Origin: Clostridium sp.
Lineage (GTDB): Bacteria; Bacillota; Clostridia; Clostridiales; Clostridiaceae
Length of the DNA: 32,471 nucleotides
Direction: 5' to 3'
Assembly (NCBI RefSeq): GCF_030532265.1
Contig: NZ_JAUNLM010000024.1
Location: 1 to 32,471 of the forward strand
Both the position numbers and the translations under genes were made by a program. Within the stretch, counting starts at the first letter, position 1. Each line of letters opens with the position of its first letter. The notes beneath the pieces were generated by a model that worked only from the letters and a program-made list of their open reading frames with translations, was not told the origin of the DNA and did not search any database. Shown here piece after piece: positions 6,431 through 14,649 of the stretch.

Positions 6431-8713
6431 ATGAAAATAGTAAATAAGAGCTATGCAAAAGTAGATTCTATGTCATTACTTACTGGAAAACCTGTTTATA
6501 CTGAGGATATAGCACCAAGTAATCCTTTAATAGTTAAAGTTTTAAGGAGCCCACATGCACATGCTGAAATATTAGAAATAAAAAAAGATATTGCAATGAA
6601 GGTTCCAGGTATAGAGTGTATACTAACTTATGAAGATGTACCAAATAAAAGGTTTCAAATTGCAGGGCAGTCATATCCAGAGCCAGCTCCATATGATAGA
6701 TTAATTTTGGAAAATAGAGTTAGGCATGTTGGAGATGCTGTTGCTATAGTAGCTGGAATTGATGAAAAATCAGTTGATAAAGCAATGAAATTAATTAAAG
6801 TAAAATATAAAAAGTTGAAAGCTATATTTGACCCAATAGAAGCTATAGATAATGATATAGTAATACATGATGAGGATGACTATTTTGTTCATTTTGATTT
6901 TGGAACAGACCAAAAGAGAAATATATGTGCATCAGGTAATATGAAAAAAGGTAACGTTGATGAGGTACTAAAAGAATGTGATATAGTTTTAGAGGAAACT
7001 TATAATACAAAAGCTAATGCACAAGCTATGATGGAAACAATGAGAGCTTTTACTCATTATGATTGTTACGGAAGATTAGTAGTTGTTAGTTCAACACAAA
7101 TCCCTTTTCACTTAAGAAGAATTTTAGGAAGAGCATTAGATATACCAAAATCACAAATAAGAGTAATTAAACCACGTATTGGTGGAGGTTTTGGAGCTAA
7201 GCAAACATTATGTTGCGAAATATATCCTGCCATAGTTACATTAAAAACAGGGAAACCTGCAATGATAATTTATGATAGACAAGAAACATTTACTGCATCA
7301 TCTAGTAGACATGCGATGCAATTAAAAGTTAAGTTAGGAGCAAATAAAGATGGGGTAATAAAAGCACTTGATATTTCAGTTATTTCAAATACAGGTGCTT
7401 ACGGAGAACAAGGACCTACAGTTGTAGAGTTAGTTGGAGTTAAGCCTTTAACAGTATACAATAGAGTAGAGGCATATAATTTTGATTATAAAGTTGTATA
7501 TACTAATACAATGGCAGCTGGTGCATTTAGAGGTTATGGTGCAACTCAAGGATTCTTTGCTGTTGAATCTATAATAAATGAATTAGCAGCAAAGCTTAAT
7601 ATGGATCCTACTATAATAAGAGAAATAAATATGGTTAAAGAAGGAGAATATCTTCCTGCATATCATGGTGAAACTCTTAATAGTTGTGCTCTTGATAGGT
7701 GTTTAAAGAGGGCTAAAGAAATATTTAAGTGGGATGAAAAATATCCATATAAAGATATTGGAAATAATAAAGTAAGATCTGTAGGTGTAGCAATAACTAT
7801 GCAAGGTTCAGGTATAGAAAATATAGATAAAGCTTCTGTTGAAATAAAATTAGGTGATGGAGGTTTTTATCAATTAATGCTCGCATCATCTGATATGGGT
7901 ACAGGTTCTGATACTATATTTACTCAAATGGCAGCAGAATGTCTTGATTGCCCTATAGAAAATGTTACAGTAAGTGGTGTTGATACTGATATGTCACCAT
8001 ATGATGTTGGTTCTTACGCATCAAGTACAACTTATGTAACAGGAATGGCTGTAGTAAAAACTTGTGAGGAAATGAGAAAAAGAATTTGCATTGAGGGAGC
8101 TAAAGAATTAAATTTAACTCCAGAAGAAGTTGAGTTTGATGGAAAAACAATAAAAGCTTTAGATGGAAGCAAAGAAATTTCTTTAGAAGAACTTTCTGAA
8201 AGATTAATTGTAGGGGATAGACAATTTATTGTTGTTTCTGTATCACATTCAAGTCCAGTTTCACCACCACCATTTATGGTTGGATTGGTTGAAGTTGAAA
8301 TTGATAAAGAAACAGGAAAAACATCAGTAGTTGATTATGTTTCAGTTGTTGATTGTGGAACAGTAATAAATCCAGCACTTGCAAGAATACAAGCAGAAGG
8401 TGGAATAGTGCAAGGTATTGGTATGGCATTACTTGAAGATATAAACTATGATAAGAATGGTAGAATGATTAATGATACTTTTATGCAATATAAGTTACCA
8501 ACTAGATTAGATGTTGGTAATGTAAGAGTAGAATTTGAAAGTAGTTATGAACCAACGGGTCCATTTGGAGCTAAATCAATAGGTGAAATTGTTATCAATA
8601 CACCAGCTCCAGCAATAGCAAATGCTATATATAATGGAATGGGAGTTAATATTAGAGACTTACCTATGACAGCTGAGAAAATATTAATGGCTAGCTTAAA
8701 GAAAGATGCATAA
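6431..8713 (+). CDS. Molybdenum hydroxylase large subunit, xanthine-dehydrogenase family (set 2)
   Basis: A 760-residue molybdopterin-binding subunit. Motifs are GGGFGAKQ (251-258), AGAFRGYG with F366-R367 matching the Phe-Arg of bovine xanthine oxidase, DMGTG (488-492) and KSIGE with catalytic E719. Compared with set 1 the pterin-contact motif has Thr491 where set 1 has Gln490, and the residue before the substrate arginine is Phe, not Met. The start follows a perfect AAGGAGGT (6416-6423) at 7 nt. Electron flow should go to the two smaller subunits encoded just upstream. Hypoxanthine/xanthine is a reasonable substrate given guanine deaminase downstream, but nicotinate-like or other N-heterocycles cannot be excluded. 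Some relatives need a selenium-containing cofactor; no gene for that is in the window. Confidence 0.85.
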   Translation: MKIVNKSYAKVDSMSLLTGKPVYTEDIAPSNPLIVKVLRSPHAHAEILEIKKDIAMKVPGIECILTYEDVPNKRFQIAGQSYPEPAPYDRLILENRVRHVGDAVAIVAGIDEKSVDKAMKLIKVKYKKLKAIFDPIEAIDNDIVIHDEDDYFVHFDFGTDQKRNICASGNMKKGNVDEVLKECDIVLEETYNTKANAQAMMETMRAFTHYDCYGRLVVVSSTQIPFHLRRILGRALDIPKSQIRVIKPRIGGGFGAKQTLCCEIYPAIVTLKTGKPAMIIYDRQETFTASSSRHAMQLKVKLGANKDGVIKALDISVISNTGAYGEQGPTVVELVGVKPLTVYNRVEAYNFDYKVVYTNTMAAGAFRGYGATQGFFAVESIINELAAKLNMDPTIIREINMVKEGEYLPAYHGETLNSCALDRCLKRAKEIFKWDEKYPYKDIGNNKVRSVGVAITMQGSGIENIDKASVEIKLGDGGFYQLMLASSDMGTGSDTIFTQMAAECLDCPIENVTVSGVDTDMSPYDVGSYASSTTYVTGMAVVKTCEEMRKRICIEGAKELNLTPEEVEFDGKTIKALDGSKEISLEELSERLIVGDRQFIVVSVSHSSPVSPPPFMVGLVEVEIDKETGKTSVVDYVSVVDCGTVINPALARIQAEGGIVQGIGMALLEDINYDKNGRMINDTFMQYKLPTRLDVGNVRVEFESSYEPTGPFGAKSIGEIVINTPAPAIANAIYNGMGVNIRDLPMTAEKILMASLKKDA

Positions 8714-8814
8714 AATTATTAGCCATATTTTAAAAATAAATTATTATAAGTATAATATTAATATGTAAATAATTTAATAATTAATATAATAATTAAGATA
8801 AAGAGGGTATGAAT

Positions 8815-9288
8815 ATGGAAAAAGATAAGATAATGAATTTATGTGTTGAAAGTTGCATGGATGGAATGAAGCATCACGAAGGAGGTCCATTTGGTGCAGC
8901 AATAGTTAAGGATGGAAAAATTATAGCTGTGGCTCATAATACTGTAATTAAAGATAATGATCCTACTGCTCATGGTGAAGTAAACGTTATAAGAAAAGCT
9001 TGTAAAGAACTTAATACTTTTGACTTAAGTGGATGTGAATTATATACAACATCAGAACCTTGTCCTATGTGTATGTCAGCTATTATTTGGGCTAATATAT
9101 CAAAAGTGTATTATGGATGCACAGTTCAAGATGCTAGAGATATTGGCTTTAGAGATGAGCATATATTAAAGTTTTTAAAAGAAGATTGTAATGATAAAAA
9201 AATAATAGATTTGGAAGCTTTAGATAAAAGTGAATGTTTAAAAGCTTTTGAATATTGGACAAAGGATAATTTAAGAACAGATTATTAG
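8815..9288 (+). CDS. guaD: Guanine deaminase
   Basis: Converts guanine to xanthine and ammonia. The 157-residue length and residue numbering match my recollection of Bacillus subtilis GuaD almost exactly: zinc ligands H53, C83 and C86 (TAHGE and EPCPMC), catalytic E55, D114 in the GFRD segment, and a C-terminal tyrosine (Y157), which in the Bacillus enzyme reaches the active site by domain swapping. The residue between His and Glu is Gly instead of Ala. The start at 8815 is preferred to the ATG at 8809, since AGAGGG (8802-8807) is 7 nt from 8815 but only 1 nt from 8809. It follows the hydroxylase genes by 101 nt with no terminator between, so it is probably co-expressed and supplies xanthine to them. 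A TATAAT at 8751-8756 might give an additional promoter. Confidence 0.88.
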   Translation: MEKDKIMNLCVESCMDGMKHHEGGPFGAAIVKDGKIIAVAHNTVIKDNDPTAHGEVNVIRKACKELNTFDLSGCELYTTSEPCPMCMSAIIWANISKVYYGCTVQDARDIGFRDEHILKFLKEDCNDKKIIDLEALDKSECLKAFEYWTKDNLRTDY

Positions 9289-9307
9289 TAAAAGTTTTAA
9301 TTAAATA

Positions 9308-9350
9308 CCTAATAAGTAATTTTAAAAAATTACTTATTAGGTTATTTTTT
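9308..9350 (+). terminator. Factor-independent terminator after guaD
   Basis: The arm CCTAATAAGTAATTTT (9308-9323) pairs perfectly with 9326-9341, a stem of about 15 bp with a tiny loop, followed by TTATTTTTT (9342-9350). It ends the hydroxylase/guaD transcription unit. Confidence 0.85.
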
Positions 9351-9450
9351 ATTGATGTTATATTAAAATGTGTATCATGGAAAACTAAAAAGGTTTTAGT
9401 TAATTGTTATTTTTATTAATGCTATATAATATTTTTTAAAATATTTTTAT

Positions 9451-9480
9451 ATAACATTAAATAATATTTTTTAATGTTAT
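9451..9480 (-). terminator. Weak AT-only hairpin downstream of the tRNA-binding protein gene
   Basis: An 11-bp inverted repeat ATAACATTAAA (9451-9461) with TTTAATGTTAT (9470-9480) lies 9 bases beyond the minus-strand stop. The sequence after it on the minus strand (ATAAAAATATTTT) is only partly T-rich. It is a plausible but weak terminator. Confidence 0.35.
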
Positions 9481-9488
9481 GTTAAGTT

Positions 9489-9839
9489 CTAACCAACTCT
9501 TGTTCCATTAGGAACTGGTTTTTCAGGTTGTGCTAAAACAGGGGTAATTCCATCAGCATATCCAATATCAAAAAGCATACCTTCTGAAATTTCACCTGCC
9601 ATTTTCTTTGGAGGTAAATTAACTATAAATAGTGCTTGTTGACCTTCGATTTCTTTAGGATTTTCTCTTTCGCCTTTCATTCCTACTAATATAGTTCTTT
9701 CAAATTCACCAAAATTAACAGTTAGTTTAACTAATTTTTTTGATTTTTCAATATCCTCAACTAATTTTATTGTTCCAACTCTAATATCAATTTTATCAAT
9801 TATGTCCATATTAATATTTTCTTTAACAGAAGCTGTCAT
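9489..9839 (-). CDS. tRNA-binding OB-fold protein (CsaA / MetRS C-terminal domain type)
   Basis: A 116-residue stand-alone EMAP-II-like tRNA-binding domain. Typical family segments are IDIRVGTI near residue 17, KLVKLTVNFGE, ILVGMKGE, and NLPPKKMAGEISEGMLFD. Such domains occur as free dimers (CsaA, Trbp111, YgjH) or at the C-terminus of methionyl-tRNA synthetase. The role is binding tRNA or acting as a secretion/folding helper; which applies here cannot be told. The start ATG is preceded by GGAGGAG about 6 nt upstream. It is a single gene, read away from topB, with its own promoter. Confidence 0.85.
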   Translation of the reverse strand: MTASVKENINMDIIDKIDIRVGTIKLVEDIEKSKKLVKLTVNFGEFERTILVGMKGERENPKEIEGQQALFIVNLPPKKMAGEISEGMLFDIGYADGITPVLAQPEKPVPNGTRVG

Positions 9840-9930
9840 AATATCTCCTCCTTTTTAAATAATTAGTAATTATAAAATAATAAAAAATTATGCTACAAGT
9901 TTATATTAAATTATTCCTTGTTTTAGGATT

Positions 9931-9958
9931 ATTATAACATTAATTACAAAATATTCAA
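9931..9958 (-). promoter_or_regulatory. Promoter of the tRNA-binding protein gene
   Basis: On the minus strand a TATAAT -10 (9936 to 9931) carries the extended TGn (complement of 9938-9939) and a TTGAAT -35 (9958 to 9953) with a 16-bp spacer. The start site would be near 9925, giving a leader of about 85 nt. Confidence 0.6.
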
Positions 9959-10079
9959 ATATTTAAAAAGAATTTATATTTAAAAAAGTGCAATAAATAA
10001 TTTTGTTGTAGAATTTTAAAATATCTGTATTTAGTAAAATTTTTTGTTATTAAGAAAAGTATAATGATAATTAAAAATT

Positions 10080-10107
10080 TTGTATTAATTGTTATTTAGT
10101 TTATAAT
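10080..10107 (+). promoter_or_regulatory. Candidate promoter of topB
   Basis: TTGTAT (10080-10085) and TATAAT (10102-10107) are separated by 16 bp. The -10 box is perfect and the -35 box only half matches. A leader of about 75 nt would precede the ATG at 10190. Confidence 0.4.
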
Positions 10108-10189
10108 GAAATAATAAGAATTAAATATTAAGTTATCATGTTAAATAGTGTAGAAAATAACTTTTTAATATAGATTGAAAGGAATTTAT

Positions 10190-12367
10190 ATGAGTAAAAT
10201 ATTAGTTTTAGCAGAAAAACCTTCAGTAGGAAGAGAACTTGGAAGAGTTTTAAAATGTAATAAAAAGGGGAATGGATATTTAGAAGGAGAAAAGTATATA
10301 GTAACATGGGCATTAGGACATCTAGTAACTTTAGATGCACCAGAAGGATATAATCCAGCATGGAAAGCATGGAATATGGAAACATTGCCAATGCTTCCAA
10401 AGCATATGAAGCTTACGGTTATAAAAGGTAGTGGAAAGCAATTTAAAATTGTTAAAGAGCAAATGTATAGAAAAGATGTAGGAGAAATTGTAATAGCAAC
10501 AGATGCAGGACGTGAAGGAGAGCTTGTTGCAAGATGGATAATTGAAAAAGCTCATGTTAAAAAGCCTCTCAAGAGACTTTGGATATCATCTCAGACAGAT
10601 AAGGCTATAAAAGATGGATTTAAAAATTTAAAAGATGGAAAAGAATATGATAATCTTTTTCATGCTGCAGAATGTAGGGCAGAAGCTGATTGGCTTGTTG
10701 GACTTAATGTAACAAGAGCTTTAACTTGCAAACATAATGCTCAGCTTTCAGCAGGTAGAGTACAATCACCAACTTTAGCTATGATAGTACAAAGAGAAGA
10801 GGAAATTAAAAATTTTAAACCAAAGGAATATTACACAATAGATATAAAAACAAATAAATGTAATTTTACTTGGGTAAATAAAGATAATAATTCAAGAATA
10901 TTTAATGCTGATTTTAAAGATAAAGTATCATTAAAAATAAAAAATGGTGAAATAAAAATAGTTGATATTAAAGAAGCTAATAAAAAGACTTATTCACCAA
11001 AGCTTTATGATTTAACAGAGCTTCAAAGAGATTGTAATAAAATTTATGGATATTCTGCAAAGCAAACATTAAATATAATGCAAAGACTTTATGAAAATCA
11101 TAAACTTTTAACTTATCCACGAACAGATTCAAGATATATATCAGGAGATATAGTATCTACTATTCCAGATAGACTTAAAGGAATAGCATTTGGAGAATAT
11201 AGAGCTATAGCAACAGAGCTTTTAAAGAATAAAATAAAAGCAAATAAAAGCTTTGTTGATGATAGTAAGGTATCAGATCACCATGCTATAATTCCAACAG
11301 AGGAAAAGAGTAATTTAGCAAATTTAAGTTCAGATGAAAGACATGTATATGATTTAGTTGTTAAAAGATTTTTATCAGTATTATTACCTCCATTTGAATA
11401 TATTCAAACAACTCTTGAAGGAGAGATAAATGGAGAAAAAGTTATAGCAAAAGGAAAAGTAATTAAATCAAAAGGTTGGAAAAAGGTATTTGATAGAGAA
11501 GATGAGGATGATAAAGAGGATATAAAAGAACAAGAACTTCCAAAAATAAATAAAGGTGATAGCTTAAAAATTTTAGATGTTAAAGTTAAAGTTTCTGAAA
11601 CTAAGGCACCAGCAAGATTTAATGAAGGTACTCTTTTATCAGCAATGGAAAATCCTCAAAAATATATACAAGTTGATAAAGCTTCTTCTAAAACTTTAGG
11701 AGAAACAGGTGGACTTGGTACTGTTGCAACAAGAGCAGATATAATTGAAAAATTATTTAATTCATTTGTTATAGAGAAGAAGGGGAAAGAAATTTACCCA
11801 ACATCAAAAGGAAAACAGCTTATAGAACTTGTACCAAGTGAACTTAAGTCCCCACTTCTTACAGCAAAGTGGGAGGCTGCTTTAGATAGAATTTCAAAAG
11901 GAAAAGAAGATCCAAAGAAGTTTACAAAGGAAATGAGAAATTATTCAATAGCTCTTGTGGAAGCAGTAAAACAAGAAAATTCAAAATTTCATCATGATAA
12001 TTTAACTGGTAAAAAGTGTCCAGAATGCGGTAAGTATATGCTTGAAGTTAAAGGAAAGCAAGGAAAGATGTACGTATGTCAAGATAGAGAATGTGGGCAT
12101 AGAGAAAATATAGCAAGACTTACAAATGCAAGATGTCCTGAGTGTAAAAAGAGATTAGAACTTAGAGGGTCTGGTGAAGGAAAAATATATGTTTGCCCAG
12201 GAGAAAATTGTAACTTTAGAGAAAAAGAATCAGTATTTAAGAAAAGATTTAATAAAAATGATAAAGTGAATAAAAGAGAAGTAAATAAAATCATGAAGAA
12301 GATGCAAAAGGAAGCAGAAGAGGATATAAACAATCCATTTGCAGCACTTTTAAAAGACTTTAAATAA
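10190..12367 (+). CDS. topB: DNA topoisomerase III
   Basis: A 725-residue type IA topoisomerase that cuts and passes single DNA strands, acting in decatenation and in processing recombination or replication intermediates. The TOPRIM domain begins at once (KILVLAEKPSVGREL) and includes the metal motif TDAGREGE. The catalytic tyrosine is Y309 in LTYPRTDSRY. SDHHAIIPTE follows near residue 365. The C-terminus carries two four-cysteine zinc ribbons (CPECGKY...CQDRECG and CPECKKR...CPGENC) and a basic tail. Length agrees with Bacillus TopB (about 727). Translation starts at the ATG at 10190, with AAAGGAA about 5-6 nt upstream; an earlier TTG at 10175 overlaps that ribosome site. It stands alone between its own promoter and terminator. 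Confidence 0.96.
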   Translation: MSKILVLAEKPSVGRELGRVLKCNKKGNGYLEGEKYIVTWALGHLVTLDAPEGYNPAWKAWNMETLPMLPKHMKLTVIKGSGKQFKIVKEQMYRKDVGEIVIATDAGREGELVARWIIEKAHVKKPLKRLWISSQTDKAIKDGFKNLKDGKEYDNLFHAAECRAEADWLVGLNVTRALTCKHNAQLSAGRVQSPTLAMIVQREEEIKNFKPKEYYTIDIKTNKCNFTWVNKDNNSRIFNADFKDKVSLKIKNGEIKIVDIKEANKKTYSPKLYDLTELQRDCNKIYGYSAKQTLNIMQRLYENHKLLTYPRTDSRYISGDIVSTIPDRLKGIAFGEYRAIATELLKNKIKANKSFVDDSKVSDHHAIIPTEEKSNLANLSSDERHVYDLVVKRFLSVLLPPFEYIQTTLEGEINGEKVIAKGKVIKSKGWKKVFDREDEDDKEDIKEQELPKINKGDSLKILDVKVKVSETKAPARFNEGTLLSAMENPQKYIQVDKASSKTLGETGGLGTVATRADIIEKLFNSFVIEKKGKEIYPTSKGKQLIELVPSELKSPLLTAKWEAALDRISKGKEDPKKFTKEMRNYSIALVEAVKQENSKFHHDNLTGKKCPECGKYMLEVKGKQGKMYVCQDRECGHRENIARLTNARCPECKKRLELRGSGEGKIYVCPGENCNFREKESVFKKRFNKNDKVNKREVNKIMKKMQKEAEEDINNPFAALLKDFK

Positions 12368-12370
12368 AAT

Positions 12371-12410
12371 AAAGCCTACTATTTTTATAGATAGTGGGCT
12401 TTTTTATTTT
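12371..12410 (+). terminator. Factor-independent terminator after topB
   Basis: AAAGCCTACTAT (12371-12382) pairs with ATAGTGGGCTTT (12391-12402), with one G-T pair, and is followed by TTTTTATTTT. Confidence 0.88.
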
Positions 12411-12563
12411 ATAAATACATTTTTATATTATATTTTATTATTTAAATATATAAAGAAAATAACTATTTATATATATGATAAATGGTAGGAAATCCTTTTA
12501 TACAATATATAAATTTAATAATTAACTTAATATATATAATGTTACATTTTATTAAATGAATGG

Positions 12564-12591
12564 TTGAATTATAAAAAAATATATTTATAAT
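12564..12591 (+). promoter_or_regulatory. Promoter of the FUSC/aminopeptidase operon
   Basis: TTGAAT (12564-12569), a 16-bp spacer and TATAAT (12586-12591). The start site would lie about 30 nt before the ATG at 12628. The rest of the 260-base gap to topB is featureless AT-rich DNA. Confidence 0.5.
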
Positions 12592-12627
12592 TTCTAAATA
12601 ATAAATATATTTTTGGAGTGATAAAGT

Positions 12628-14634
12628 ATGCAAAAAGTTTTGAAGAATGAATACTTTTTAAAAACTATAATATTTATTCTTGGAGTTATAGTTTTTCTTT
12701 CTTACTGGTTCTTTCTTGGAAATATAAATGCATTTGTAGGTGTTGCATTAGTTAAAGGAGCATTAACTTTATTGAATAAAGATTTAACGGCTAATCCAAT
12801 AAAAAATTCATTAATATTTTTAGTGGCTTTTTTATATATAGGTATATTTTCTTATATTGCTACTTTTAATATATTTTTAGGGTTATTTATAAACTTTTTT
12901 GCATTATTTTTTATTACATATAATTTTGTTTCAGACTTAACAATGTCTATTTGGATTCCTTTTGTTCTTGGATATTTATATCTTTTAGTTAAACCAGTTA
13001 ATTACTTTTATGAATTTAAAGAAAGATTAATTGCATTAGCTGTTGGTTCATTATTTATAATAGTTAGCCAATTAATTTTAAATAAAGATAAGTCAAAAGA
13101 CAAAATAAAGTCTAATTTTATATTGCTATTAGATAGTATTTTAAATGAAATAAGCACTTTAAAAAATGAAGATATTTTAGAAACTAAAAGATTAAAAGGA
13201 AGTAAGGAATATAGATTAGAAAATAAAAATTTAAAGGTAACTACATATTTAGATAGTATAGTAGCTACTATTTATAATAGAAGAACTTCCTTTTTTTATA
13301 TTGATGATAATGACAGTATTCTTTTGAATTTATCAGTTTGCTTAGAACGATTAAGTAATTCTATAAATAAAATTAAATTAACTAATTGTAGTAAAGAAGA
13401 AGAATTTTTAAGTGATTTAGTAAATCTAATAAATGAAATGAAAATTTATATAAAAAAAGATAATTATTATTCAAAATTTACTATTGATATAGAAAGTTTT
13501 TCAAATAAGTATTCTAAATATTTTAAAGATAATTATTCTTTTTATGATATATTACAAAATATTGAAATGCTTAAATTTTCTTTAACAAATTTAATTGATT
13601 TAAAGAACAAAAAGAGGGTTAAAATAAAAAATGTATTTTCATCATTTAATAAATTTAAAATAAAAAATATTTTTAAATATAATTTTAGAAAATCAATTAA
13701 ATTTACATATGCTTTTAGATTATCTTTCCTTTTATCTGTATCTTATTTTATTGTAGAATTATTTAAAATTCCAGAAGGTAAATGGATTACTTTTACTATA
13801 TTTACAGTAGTACAACCTTATATAGAAGATAGTCAAAAGAGATTCACTAAAAGATTTAAAGGAACTATTGTTGGTATAATAATATTTAGCTTAATAGATA
13901 TATTTGTAGGAAGTTTTTATTTAGAAGTATTTATATTTGCTATATTTTATTATATTTATTCTATACAATCAGATTTTACTATAAAAACTATATGTACAAC
14001 TACAGTTAGTTTAGGAGTATTTTCTATTATAACTAATGCACCAGCAAGCGGGGATTTTTATAGATTTATTTTTATGGTTATTGGTATACTTATTGGGTAT
14101 ATTGGAAGCAAGTATATATTCCCGTACAGCTTAAAAGATTCTATAGATATGTTAAGTAAGCAATACTATAAAATTAGTTTAAATATGGTATATAAAGGTT
14201 GTAAAGAGAAAATAAATGCTAAATTGACAACTTATATAGATGAACAGGTTTTGCTTTCTAAACTATTTGAAAGTAAAATAATAATTAATAATAGTACATA
14301 TAAATTAAAATGTGTTAATGAATTTGTATATAATCAAAGATTTTTAAATAATGATATATACTATCTTTATTTTTATATTTTTAAAAATAAAATAAAAAGT
14401 AATATTATTGAAGACTTTAAGTTTAATTTAAGTAAGGCTTATAGCTTTAATAATAATGAGTTAATTTTAGATTTAGATGAAGTTATGAATTTAGAAACGT
14501 ATATAAAAGGTAAATTTAGCTCTGTTGTAGATGAAAAAGATAAGTTAGTATTTATTACTATATATAGAATATTATCTAGGTTAGAAAAATCTAAAAAGTT
14601 AATTGATGAAATAGATAATACAATAATTATATAA
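12628..14634 (+). CDS. FUSC-family multi-pass membrane protein
   Basis: A 668-residue protein of the FUSC/aromatic-acid-exporter group. The N-terminal membrane block covers about residues 10-150. A lysine-rich, mostly helical cytosolic region follows (about 150-350), then a second membrane block (about 355-505) with the typical segment FRLSFLLSVSYFIVE...PEGKWITFTIFTVVQPYIEDSQKRFTKR (shown in parts; residues near 365-410), then a soluble C-terminal part. Relatives (YccS, AaeB, FusC) are thought to export aromatic or hydrophobic acids; the substrate here is unknown. The gene starts a two-gene unit: the peptidase ATG follows its stop by 15 nt. Very AT-rich with A/T third positions, like its neighbours. 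Confidence 0.8.
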   Translation: MQKVLKNEYFLKTIIFILGVIVFLSYWFFLGNINAFVGVALVKGALTLLNKDLTANPIKNSLIFLVAFLYIGIFSYIATFNIFLGLFINFFALFFITYNFVSDLTMSIWIPFVLGYLYLLVKPVNYFYEFKERLIALAVGSLFIIVSQLILNKDKSKDKIKSNFILLLDSILNEISTLKNEDILETKRLKGSKEYRLENKNLKVTTYLDSIVATIYNRRTSFFYIDDNDSILLNLSVCLERLSNSINKIKLTNCSKEEEFLSDLVNLINEMKIYIKKDNYYSKFTIDIESFSNKYSKYFKDNYSFYDILQNIEMLKFSLTNLIDLKNKKRVKIKNVFSSFNKFKIKNIFKYNFRKSIKFTYAFRLSFLLSVSYFIVELFKIPEGKWITFTIFTVVQPYIEDSQKRFTKRFKGTIVGIIIFSLIDIFVGSFYLEVFIFAIFYYIYSIQSDFTIKTICTTTVSLGVFSIITNAPASGDFYRFIFMVIGILIGYIGSKYIFPYSLKDSIDMLSKQYYKISLNMVYKGCKEKINAKLTTYIDEQVLLSKLFESKIIINNSTYKLKCVNEFVYNQRFLNNDIYYLYFYIFKNKIKSNIIEDFKFNLSKAYSFNNNELILDLDEVMNLETYIKGKFSSVVDEKDKLVFITIYRILSRLEKSKKLIDEIDNTIII

Positions 14635-14649
14635 AATGGGGGCGATTTT

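Larger units (their letters stand above)
9840..10189. other. Divergent intergenic region between the tRNA-binding gene and topB
   Basis: 350 bases without a gene. The left part holds the minus-strand ribosome site and promoter of the tRNA-binding gene. The right part holds candidate topB promoter elements: TTGTAT (10080-10085), a 16-bp gap and TATAAT (10102-10107). A second TATAAT (10060-10065) lacks a good -35. The rest is simple AT-rich sequence; I see no structured RNA. Confidence 0.5.

Noticed and set aside
8714-8814. Possible purine riboswitch before guaD
   Set aside because: None of the conserved purine-riboswitch core elements or GC-containing stems is present; the spacer is plain AT-rich sequence.
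9383-9401. 8-bp inverted repeat AACTAAAA/TTTTAGTT as a terminator
   Set aside because: It lies after the strong guaD terminator and too far from the tRNA-binding gene; no good T-run follows on either strand.
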